In this document: positions 44,575-54,095 of the stretch, one piece after another
Position numbering within the stretch: position 1 is the first letter of the stretch
Layout: each line of letters starts with the position of its first letter
Assembly (NCBI GenBank): GCA_022495005.1
Contig: JAGYXB010000691.1
Location: 558,001 to 622,000, forward strand
Source: Rhyacophila brunnea
Taxonomy: Eukaryota; Arthropoda; Insecta; Trichoptera; Rhyacophilidae
Reading direction: 5' to 3'
Length of the DNA stretch: 64,000 nt
The notes under the pieces: generated by a model
What the model was told of the DNA's origin: nothing
Databases searched by the model: none
Seen by the model: the letters and a program-made list of their open reading frames with translations, nothing else
Position numbers and translations under genes: made by a program

Positions 44575-46980
44575 TTACGGAACCAGGTCTCCTAAAAGAA
44601 CACCTTCGAAGTACGATATTAATTGTATCCTTGAAATGTGCCCCACTAATTCAGCGTTTGCTTTTATGGATTGCGTGTCACTGACGGCTAAACCATTTAG
44701 CAAATTAAACAAGACTATCGGAATCATGAAGACAAAGATCATAAAAATAATATGACTTATCACAGGGAACGAATCGAAATTGATTGAACCTGCGTCAAAT
44801 TCCCCAGTTAACATGACGATTGTTTTAAATAATGACATTCCTGGATTGACGAAGAAATCTATTTCCTCATCGCTTTCGGCTGGTTTGTTTGGGTTGAACG
44901 GTATGGATTCGTCACCCTCTTTTTTTTCCGGTTCAACAGTTCGGAATAGGGTATAAAAACTCAATGCGAAAGCAATAATTAAAATACAGTAGAAAAGAAG
45001 AAATTTGAAGAAATTCCATGACACCGTTTTCAACATCACAATGTTTGTAGATAGCGAAGGGAACTGTCCAATAAGCAAGACCAGCTCAGCTGACGAAAGT
45101 AATATCGCAATAGCACACAGCGGCTGCTTTGCTGTCTCTATATTAGCGATGTCTTTAACCAGTATGGTTGCCATCACTACAATTAGGCATATCTCCAACC
45201 AATTCACTATACTCTTGGAGTATAACCTCGGAGAGACGGCTGCTTGCAATATCTCTCTGAACAGCAGAACCAGTAACCCTATCCAGGTCAATATCTCCAC
45301 CAGGCGCGCCAATCCTTTGGTTAAATCATTCTTCTTAATTAAATCTCCATCGAACAATATGTAAAATATTAACGACAACCAGAATAGAGTGTAGAAAGTG
45401 ATGTTAGCATAAAACAAACAGCTGATTCTTTGCCATTTTAAATACAGAAAACTTGTGATCACAGGATGTTTTAGTAGTGGTTTCAGCTCTGTCATATAGA
45501 GAAGTGCGTCAGTTTCTGGAGACAGTAGGCAATCATTGTTGCTTACTGATGCATTTGAATTATCTCCGTCGATTGTCTTACTTGATGGTATCAGAAAGCT
45601 GTAGTTGAATTTTAATTCGTAGTTGTCGTTGTTCGGTCGTTCCATGTTAGTCGTCAAACAAGTATCCAGATAAGTTTCTAGGGTTTTGGCAGACATATCG
45701 GCTAGTGGTGGCTCATTAAATCTATTCCTAATACCGATACAGGCTCCCTTTTTGAGTAATGCCAAGACGGTATCTTGATTTCCACTCCGGGCCGCGTAGT
45801 GAAGAGCAGTATTATATTTTACATCAAAGAAGTTTATATCGGAAATAGGTTTGCTCAGCAAATTATCCATGCATTCAAAATAATCAACGTTGGGGTTTTT
45901 GTCAACTGGTTTTTTCTCGCTTTTTATGAGAATTTGGAGTAGAGACTCTCCATTTACTGGTTCCAGTGATGTCGAATCATTGTTAGTTAGTAGTTTAAGT
46001 ATTTTGAAGTATCCACCAATACACGCCAAGGCTACTGGTCGTGTACTGGGTCCTGGTGCTGTCAAATTTGGATCTGCACCGTTTTCTAACAATGCTGAAA
46101 CAGCTTTATCGAGTCCGTTGGAGCAAGCGAACTGTAGCAGAGTATACGGACCATTGCTTTTTTTTAAATAATCTGTAAACTCGCTGGTACCTTTGATTCT
46201 TTCTACTGCCACCACAAATTTCTCTTCATCTCGGCCGCTGATAAACGAAAACAACTTAGACACGTCGATTTTGTCTCTCATTTGATCTCGTTCCGGCATT
46301 ATGTGTAAAAGATGAGGAAATGAACTCTGTACCATGTCTCTTGCAGTCTTCTTTCGTCTATCCGCATAAGAATCCAAATCCAGCGGTGAATTTGAATACT
46401 TCATCATCAATTTCACCATCTCCTCCAGTCCTTGTTTGGCAGCCGAGTACACCGGTGTAATATTCTTCATATCTGGAACATTAACATCACAACCAGCTTT
46501 CACGAGCATCTCTACAATATCTTCATATCTCCTTATTGCGTTTACCCTATCTTCGTCTGTATCTTCAACTTGTTTAATAGCCAAATGGAGCGGAGTATTT
46601 CCTTTACACATTGCATTTACGTTTATACCATCTGCTTCCAGTAAAACTTTCACTGTTTCTTTATCTCCTGCTTCGACTGCAAAGTGTATGGCTGCTCTGT
46701 TATGGCTTTCGTTAATAAGATTAACATCGGCTTTGTATTTTAGTAATTCTTCAACGAATTTGCTGTAACCTCTGTCGGAACAGGCAATCTGAAGGCAAGT
46801 CTTATAGTCTGGATAATCGTAGGAGTGGTCGACGTCAACAGTATCTGCAGCAAGTACTTTCTTGAAGCTTCCGAGGTCTTTTTGTCGCAGTTTGTTGAGG
46901 AGTTGGATCTGAGGATCCGTGGCAAAGAGGCAACTCTCTCTGTTCAGCTGCCCCATCATCTCGTACTCGTCTTTTGTCAT
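44575..46980 (-). CDS. Painless-like TRPA channel, copy 1, prematurely terminated
   Basis: 801 aa, uninterrupted. Ankyrin-type repeats fill the N-terminal half (for example NTPLHLAIKQ, NTALHYAARSGNQDTVLALL). Six transmembrane segments follow, with pore helix SLFKTIVMLTGEFDAGS and S6 IPIVLFNLLNGLAVSDTQS. TRPA channels of this type are cation channels for noxious heat, chemicals or mechanical input in sensory neurons. Compared with copy 2 it lacks 8 residues and 3 residues in the linker before S1. The codon for the residue matching Tyr813 is TAA (44575-44577), removing the last 144 or so residues including a predicted coiled coil. The pore is intact, so a truncated channel might still be made. 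The 3' flank is split by a hAT element. Confidence 0.9.
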   Translation of the reverse strand: MTKDEYEMMGQLNRESCLFATDPQIQLLNKLRQKDLGSFKKVLAADTVDVDHSYDYPDYKTCLQIACSDRGYSKFVEELLKYKADVNLINESHNRAAIHFAVEAGDKETVKVLLEADGINVNAMCKGNTPLHLAIKQVEDTDEDRVNAIRRYEDIVEMLVKAGCDVNVPDMKNITPVYSAAKQGLEEMVKLMMKYSNSPLDLDSYADRRKKTARDMVQSSFPHLLHIMPERDQMRDKIDVSKLFSFISGRDEEKFVVAVERIKGTSEFTDYLKKSNGPYTLLQFACSNGLDKAVSALLENGADPNLTAPGPSTRPVALACIGGYFKILKLLTNNDSTSLEPVNGESLLQILIKSEKKPVDKNPNVDYFECMDNLLSKPISDINFFDVKYNTALHYAARSGNQDTVLALLKKGACIGIRNRFNEPPLADMSAKTLETYLDTCLTTNMERPNNDNYELKFNYSFLIPSSKTIDGDNSNASVSNNDCLLSPETDALLYMTELKPLLKHPVITSFLYLKWQRISCLFYANITFYTLFWLSLIFYILFDGDLIKKNDLTKGLARLVEILTWIGLLVLLFREILQAAVSPRLYSKSIVNWLEICLIVVMATILVKDIANIETAKQPLCAIAILLSSAELVLLIGQFPSLSTNIVMLKTVSWNFFKFLLFYCILIIAFALSFYTLFRTVEPEKKEGDESIPFNPNKPAESDEEIDFFVNPGMSLFKTIVMLTGEFDAGSINFDSFPVISHIIFMIFVFMIPIVLFNLLNGLAVSDTQSIKANAELVGHISRIQLISYFEGVLLGDLVP

Positions 46981-46999
46981 CGTGGTGTGATCTTGCTAG

Positions 47000-47012
47000 T
47001 GCGGTATCTAAA
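47000..47012 (-). promoter_or_regulatory. 3' splice site upstream of channel copy 1
   Basis: On the minus strand TTATATTTTTAG precedes ATACCGCACTAGC, 27 bases before the ATG at 46980. The same site is conserved in copy 2. It implies a 5' non-coding exon further upstream that I could not place. Confidence 0.6.
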
Positions 47013-47060
47013 AATATAATGAAAGAAGTTTTAACTAAATACATACTTCTACTATAATTT

Positions 47061-48148
47061 TTATGGTTTTATAATACATATAAATCACTAAAGATCCCGC
47101 TCTAAACTAGTAACACGGTCAAAAGAGGCCTTGTTAAAAAAACACCAGAATAAGTTTAGTGATTTGCTAGAATAGCGAATAGCCCTGCAGAAACTAGAAT
47201 AGTACATACAGTGTTGTATAAAGATGTAGATGCCGGACAAAAATTGGATAAAATAGTAGACATAAGTATAGGATATAATCAAAGAATTTGGTGTATACCT
47301 ACCAAAATGTGTCCGCACACATGTTTTCATCCCCCGCACAGTCCTTACACAAAAATACTGTAAAAGAAAGTTTCCTTTGCCAGATTTTAGTTTTGCTGGA
47401 ATGCACGAAACCATCACATGCACAATTCTTCGACTCATTTCTCGGAAGGCGAAGGTCAAGTTCGACTAACGCGAGCACGCAAGTGAAATTTCAGGTCGAG
47501 CGGGATCACTATATCTGTCTCGTTCTATCGCGTGCCAAAGTATACGAAAAGAATGTACATATTTTAGTGTTTATCAATGACCACCTATGTGCCGGGTCCT
47601 TGACGTGTTTCAACTTGCAAGAAACATTGTCAGTACAGTCTCATAGTAGTCCTTATTGTGAAAAGATCACAGTTCTTACAATATTTTTTATATATTCTAT
47701 TGAATAAAAAAGTAGGTCCCTACAAGACAGAAATGCGACAAAATTCGGAGAAAGTATTTTTAAGAAAAATATTTGTTAAATCAAATTTCATTAAAATTTA
47801 AAAATATAAGTTTTAATGAAAAATTGTATGTGTGTGTTTTATGGGTGGGGGGGGGGGGCTGTAAATTTACCGCACCGAGTGACAACAACCCTAGTTACGC
47901 CACTGCTCAGATGCGTTGATGATCCGCACACACACAATAGAAAAATATTACAGGGAACGTTGACTTGTACATGTATGTACGTATACAGTTGGCCGTGAGA
48001 TATTGTATCTGAAATAGATGGCAGTATAGTTTTGAGATTAAATTCATGTCTAAATAAAACACTTGCAAAATAAGTACCTAATGAAACCCAATACTTACAC
48101 AGGCGTCGTATTTTTTTTAAAACGTGATTTTTCGTAGTAGGTATATAT
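47061..48148. other. Spacer between channel copies, part 1
   Basis: No gene supported. A lone hAT-type end (CAGTGGCGTAACTAGGG on the minus strand, to about 47907) adjoins a 13-base G run at about 47847-47859. Confidence 0.45.
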
Positions 48149-48240
48149 CTGAGGTGTTTCAAGTTATGTATGTTCAATATATGGAATATTACATTCTCAA
48201 ATCTTGTGAATTATTTGTTGAATAAAAGAAATTGTTTATT
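48149..48240 (+). repeat. SINE tail module
   Basis: Matches 37556-37655 almost base for base (TCTGAGGTGTTTCAAGTTATG..GTTGAATAAAAGAAA). Confidence 0.65.
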
Positions 48241-48885
48241 TAAATATATTTCGAAAACACAGGAAAATAACTTAATCTTCTACTATAGATCTACCATCAT
48301 AAATTGGCGTTTCAGCGAGGGCGCTAGTATGACATTGAGAATGTTGCCATAACTAACAAAAAAATGGTTATTTATACATTTTTATTGGTAGTAGATTTAT
48401 GTACAAAAATATTAAAATAAAAAATAAACACAATCAAAATAAAAACGCGTTACTTTCTTTATAACCATGAGGAAGAAATGCATAGTTGGAAAAATCATAA
48501 ATTGTAAAATATAAAGTAGTATTGTGTATATTTTAGTCATGGAAAAAATATAATAAAAAGGCGAAAATAAATTAAATTCACTCTAAAGACAGTAAAATAG
48601 TATCAAAATCAATGGAATTTTAAATAAAACACGATAACAAACTATAAATTACACAAACAATGTAGAAATTATATAACTACTATTATAATGGTTCAATTCC
48701 AGATAGACTATCATCCGATTCTGTGTCACTCTTAGGACCATTTACAGTAAAAATAAAACCAGTCGAGGTCATATTATGGAATTCAAACTTGTAAATGTCA
48801 GTTTAATTAATACACTAAATTTCTTTATAAATCCGTTAACATACACAAATAATAAGTAAGTATTCATTTATATTGCTATCCGACA

Positions 48886-49122
48886 TTAATTTTTATTTAT
48901 ATCATAACTTTGAACAAAACTAAAAAAAATAAGAAATAACTTGCGTTGTAATATAAATGCAACTTGGTAACACTGAACAACTGTCATGGCGACTTGCCGT
49001 TGTATTCCATTATCGATATAAATAATCATTTCGTTATGTCCTTTTTCGTCATCGCAGAATTGCCATACTTTTAGAATGATGTCTCTGACATTTCCACGAA
49101 CTGTTTTAGAACTACTTGCCAT
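48886..49122 (-). pseudogene. Possible transposase N-terminal remnant
   Basis: 78 codons opening with an ATG: MASSSKTVRGNVRDIILKVW then QFCDDEKGHNE. The layout resembles the first part of insect DDE-type transposases, where a TVRG-VR-II-KV motif precedes a helix-turn-helix, but the rest is absent. Could instead be chance. Not recognised with confidence. Confidence 0.25.
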
Positions 49123-49129
49123 TATGCAC

Positions 49130-50400
49130 TATACTTATTTCTTCTGTATTTTCAAAAACAAAATATATACCCCGAATCCTGCACACTGACGTTTCAAAAT
49201 GTAAACATTTGACTCAGTCTGGAATAAATTTGTCATAACGCCCAATCGCCCGGAGTTATTTTCGGATGTCTACATTAATTTCTTCGTGGAGACATAATTC
49301 GTTGTTGATTATATTAAAATATAGCTTACTTTAAATACTTACCAAATAATTGGTGCTAAGTAGCTATCGAATAATGTCAAATATTAAAAGGACACATTAG
49401 TTTATTAATAATCTAAAATGCTCTTTATGTTTTCAAATGTACAAACAATAAAAATCTTGCGAGCAAGAAAAACAGCGTACCTACCTAAATTAGCAACAAA
49501 CACTCATTCGATTATAAAATACTATATCAAATATAAAATTATGTATTAGGTACATTCCTTATTTAAGGAAAAAGGTTTTTTCACTTGTTGATCTCTTTTT
49601 TTAATAGGTAGGTATATTTTATTTATCAACACTAAATATAATGTGATTTTGATATTTTGACGCCATGAGAGCTAAATAAACGCAAGCGCAATCCATAACT
49701 CGAGAAACATGTTGTAAAATTAAATGGCATTTGTGACAAATTTATCCTCGATAGACAATTTTAGTTTCAAATTCGACCGGCTGCCAATTTACGATGGTAG
49801 ATCTATAGCCTACTACTTACTTTACTACTCTTCTATACATATGTTTAGTCTAACGTATATTGCGGAGATTATACGCCTACTGTATCCTTTTTCACTCACA
49901 CGTATGTTAGTTTTGTTTAGGCCTTGGTTTTTTTACATTATTTAGATTTAACATATCATCTATATTATGCATCTCTGCATTATATATTTGGTTAGTATAT
50001 TCTGATAATATTGGATTGGAGTATTTTTGTTCCGTCCATTTGAATGAGACGTGTACGAATAAATGTTAATTTATTTTATGATTTCGAAATTGCTAGGTAA
50101 GCCAGTCAATAAAACAATGTCAGATTTTAACATTTTATATACTAACTGTCAATCAGCTTAGAATAGTCCGAGCGATTTTATAATAAAAAATATAACACTT
50201 TTTCTTTCTATTACAGCTAAATCCGCGTATATAAGTAAATGATTTAATAATGTGTAATAAAAGTTAACTTATGACTACTCTGCACGATGCTATATGACTG
50301 GTTTATATAGACATTATTACTTGCCATTTATAAAAGTCAATAACAACTGCATCAATAAACGTGTATCGATTTCTTAATACTATCTTATCTCTGATATAGT
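49130..50400. other. Spacer between channel copies, part 2
   Basis: AT-rich, no gene. ATTGCGGAGATTATACGC near 49858 is repeated near 63855. Confidence 0.45.
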
Positions 50401-50410
50401 TAGGCACATA

Positions 50411-50480
50411 GATTGCAATACCGCTATTCCTAAAACCGGGATTCATCGATACCAAATTACCGGTATTTTCGGTTTTATTT
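50411..50480. mobile_element. Solo hAT-type end
   Basis: GATTGCAATACCGCTATTCC..GATACCAAATTACCGGTATTTTCGG is related to the ends at 29917 and 31660. Partner not found. Confidence 0.4.
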
Positions 50481-50559
50481 CTTCATGGTTGTTCCCTCGT
50501 GGCTGAGGATCGTGACCACCTTTGAATCTTGTAATCTTTTGAGTGACCAAGACTTACCA

Positions 50560-50960
50560 TCCCTCTCGATTCTCTGCTTCTCTCAGTGCAGAGTGAATGC
50601 TGCCCCCAGTTAGCTCCTTCGCTTAGTCGCTCCAGTGCGTCGATGCTCTTCCTCTGCTTTGCCTTCCTTGGAGGTCACCGAAAACCAGCAGTCTCTCCAG
50701 GAGGTTGTCCGGTCCGCGCCGAACAATGTGACCAAAAAACTCCAGAATGCGTCTCAGACATAGTGTCGAGAGCCGTTCTTTTATCTGCGGTCTCTGGATT
50801 ATTGACTGGTTTGTCATGTGCTCTGTCCACGAAATACGAAGCATTCGGCGCCAACACCACATCTCGAAGGTATCAATCGCCTTCTGCTCCCTTGCCTTCA
50901 GTGTCAATGACTCGACAATGTATACTAATATGGATAACACTAACGTTTGCACAAACATTA
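50560..50960 (-). mobile_element. RTE-like LINE C-terminal fragment
   Basis: Minus-strand frame reads TFEMWCWRRMLRISWTEH, RILEFFGHIVRR and LLERLLVFGDLQGRQSRGR, the usual C-terminal region of RTE-type polyproteins. The family differs from the LINE at 42852. 5' truncated; a frameshift near 50640 ends the frame. Confidence 0.85.
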
Positions 50961-51835
50961 TTTTTGTTGCAATTGAAACTCCCCGATCCTTCCATATTTA
51001 TGTAGTGATAAGACGTGTTTTCGCATTTTTCGCAATCTGTGTTCTAGGTTTTGAAGTATAGGTACTCGACAACCATGAACTTGGTTCTATTCCTATTATA
51101 ACTAGACGAGATAAGCATGGCGTTTTTGAAGTTCGGGTGGGTTCGCAAGTTTTCGGTCAGTTAGCAATTCGTTAAAATTACTTGAAATCTCATCCGATCT
51201 ACTGTTCTTTTCTGAACATAATAATCATCGCTGTCATCCGACTCCGCACCAATGTTTATTATCAAGTTTTCCATATGTGTGTCTATTCCTAAATCACATG
51301 CCCTATAAGAATTTTCCATTTTTATATGGTGGTCACAGCATTTTTTCCATTTATTCGGAGTGTAATTGTAATTAAGGAATAACTGATCAAAAATTTTACG
51401 TTTTTCGATTCTTTGGCTTCTAATCCGTTATTGACAGATAAAACCGATTATTTTAATTCAAATATTGTATGAAGGCATGTGCGCACATCATTTTTTTCGG
51501 TGAAAAAACTATAATCTTGGAACAATTCACAATGCTCATATTGTCTGACAGCACCGTCACTGATTTAAATCCATAGATAAACTAGATAATAATTATTACC
51601 TATTCCAAATTTGATTTTTCTAAAATATTTTTCTACGGCTATTCACATACAGTTTTTTTGATTCAATAATTACCTATAACATGGCAAATTTGAATCTACT
51701 GAAGACAAAGTTGCCATTGCAAAGAATGAAAGAAATTTAAATCTTTATTATTTGATTAAACAATTTGATATTACCACGTGAAAGACAGCATATAACAACA
51801 GGTGATATTATAATATAATATCTACATATTTATAT
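50961..51835. other. Spacer between channel copies, part 3
   Basis: No gene or bounded repeat supported. Confidence 0.45.
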
Positions 51836-52412
51836 CAATCCACTACGGGCTCCGCAACCTGATGCTACTCCTATTGGTTATACAAATTGCTATATTTATC
51901 AAAATTTGTGATATTGTATAATATCTACCTATTTTTATCATCCTTATCATCAACCTGGACCAATACACTGCTGGATAAAGGCCTCCTCAACCTGATTATA
52001 ATCCTTTCTGTCACATTAACTGTTATATTTATCAGAATCGGTGATATCGTATATCTATCGATTTATAATGCGATTATCATCACGAGCCTGAATCAATCTA
52101 CTACTGGGTGAAGGCTTCTCTAAGTTGATTGTATTCCTGTCAGTCATATGAATTTCTATATTTATCAAAATTGCTGATGTTATATCAACCAATTCATATT
52201 GTCATCATCATCATCAACCAGGATCAATCCACTGCTGGATGAAGGTTATCCCAACCTAAGTTTACTCCGCTTGGTCTTATGAATTGCTATATTTGTCAAA
52301 ATCGGTGTTATTATATACCCTATCTTTTTATAACGCCATTATCATCATCGACCCACTGCTAGATGACGGCTTCTCTAAGTTGATTGTATATCTGTCGGTC
52401 ATATGATTTGAT
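51836..52412. repeat. Minisatellite, about five units of 110-125 bp
   Basis: Each unit holds (A/C)ATCAACC(A/T)GGA(C/T)CAAT-CACTGCTGGATGAAGG-like text, then TTGATTGTAT..GTCATATGAATTGCTATATTTATCAAAAT and GGTGATAT. Units diverge by an estimated 15-25%. Confidence 0.75.
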
Positions 52413-53986
52413 TTATCAACATTTGTTTCAATATGAACGTCACGAATCGGATAACGTTTATTATTTTTACGATAATTATGTGAATAAGGACTAAATTTTA
52501 GTTCAAATTTGATTTTTTAATATTGTTTTATAGCTGCATGCAGTGGTTTTTGTTATAGATAATGAAATAATACTATGTTTAAATTTATTTTTTATTTTAC
52601 ACAGCTAACCTTCTTCTTTTACCTAAATGGAACACGCGGGAGATTAATTCACGTTATATTGGGTAGAGATTTATGATAATCAAATTTAGGTATTGCATTA
52701 TATTTGAATGATTGAGGTGTATAATATAGCATATTTAAATGCACTTGTTTAATGAAAGATTTATATACCTTCAAATAGATTGTATTAAAATGTCAGTGGT
52801 AGCAATAGGTGATTACCACCTGTTCTACTAGGCCCAGCAGCCTGTGGTGGTGTTGAACGACATCCCGAATAGCCAAATTTACATTGGTAGTAACGACTTA
52901 CAAATCAGCGAAACCCTAAAAATTTGTTAAATAATGAAATAAACATGTAGTTAATTGTGTGTATTGTACCTAAACTTAGTAGACAAATCTTTTAAAGTAA
53001 GTAAGCAATAAACCAACTTTAATATACCTAGGTAGTAAGTTCATTTTATTTTCTTTTACAGCACTTAATAACCTTCTTTAGTTATGGATTATCTGACTTT
53101 CTTGGCTATTTGACGCTGTTGCAATCGTATTTCAGTCAGATTATAATATGGACTCTACCGTAGAATTTAATGAATGATATAATATTTATCTTATATCTAC
53201 TGACTATGTATATTGTCGTTGTTCAGGCAAATATCACTATCTGCAAAAATGCGTTTTTATTTTAAATAATATGCTACTGCAGGTGTGTCCAACTTCAAGT
53301 AGATAGACAAGCATGCAATGTATTCTAATCTTAATTTGACTTATTCTGAGATCATAATCGTACCTTATTGATTCGGTGAGAAAGAATATATTTTGTCATA
53401 GAAACTATTAAGTAACCTTCTGATATTATGTTTTTAAGTTTTTTGAAAACTTGTTTTCATTATCGAAAGTATTTTTGGGTTGTCACCCTGCGTTTTCCCT
53501 TCTTCCTTCCTCGTTGTTTCCAGCTCATTACAGAGGCTATTTATTCTCTGATAATGTCATAGGTTCTGAAACTTTCGCCAAAATCTAATATCCGATTCGG
53601 TATCTTTGGTCGGCACAACTTTTTTCTCCGAATAATATTTGCTCTCAGTTAAACAAATTCATTTTCGACACACTTAGAGCGGTGTTTGCTTTAATACACT
53701 TTACAGTACATTTTAATACATTGTCTCTTGAGAATGGCCTCCGAAACGAGCCGGAAACGTCGAAGACTGAAGAAGGATAAACACACAGTGACAAACGAAA
53801 AAGCTGTTTTTATTTTATTGAATGATAAAACTATGACTGCTTTTACATAAAATTAAAATTATTGATATGCAATATGTAGGGAATAAACATATTATGTTTA
53901 TTAAATAATTACTATGCTTTGGGAAATATAATAGGGAAACATTAAAATACAAACATTAATATTATATTAATATAAAATTCATGTTT

Positions 53987-53992
53987 TTATTT
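53987..53992 (-). terminator. Candidate polyadenylation signal, channel copy 2
   Basis: AATAAA on the minus strand about 105 bases after the stop codon. The equivalent in copy 1 (41990-41995) is now about 2.1 kb from its stop because of the hAT insertion. Confidence 0.45.
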
Positions 53993-54095
53993 AAATATAG
54001 ATATAAAAAAAATTGTAATTAAATTAGTTAAAACAAAAATCTCATAATATGAATGTTATAAAATGCATAGTTAACTTAAATACTGTTGTGTTTGA

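Larger units (their letters stand above)
41250..47060 (-). repeat. Duplication block 1 (painless-like copy 1 and flanks)
   Basis: Aligns with 52975-57060. Both carry ATTTTATTTTCT(C/T)TTACAGCACTTAATAAC at the distal edge, the 3' flank, the complete coding region and the splice acceptor before the ATG. Similarity ends shortly upstream of the acceptor. Block 1 is enlarged by the 2.0 kb hAT insertion. Confidence 0.8.

Noticed and set aside
44153..46768. Plus-strand open frames over the channel gene (and the matching set at 54109-56757)
   Set aside because: They are antisense shadows of the TRPA coding exons and repeat in both copies only because the genes do.
49724..49945. 73-codon plus-strand frame with a hydrophobic stretch
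   Set aside because: AT-rich, no motif, and part of it (ATTGCGGAGATTATACGC) is repeated near 63855.
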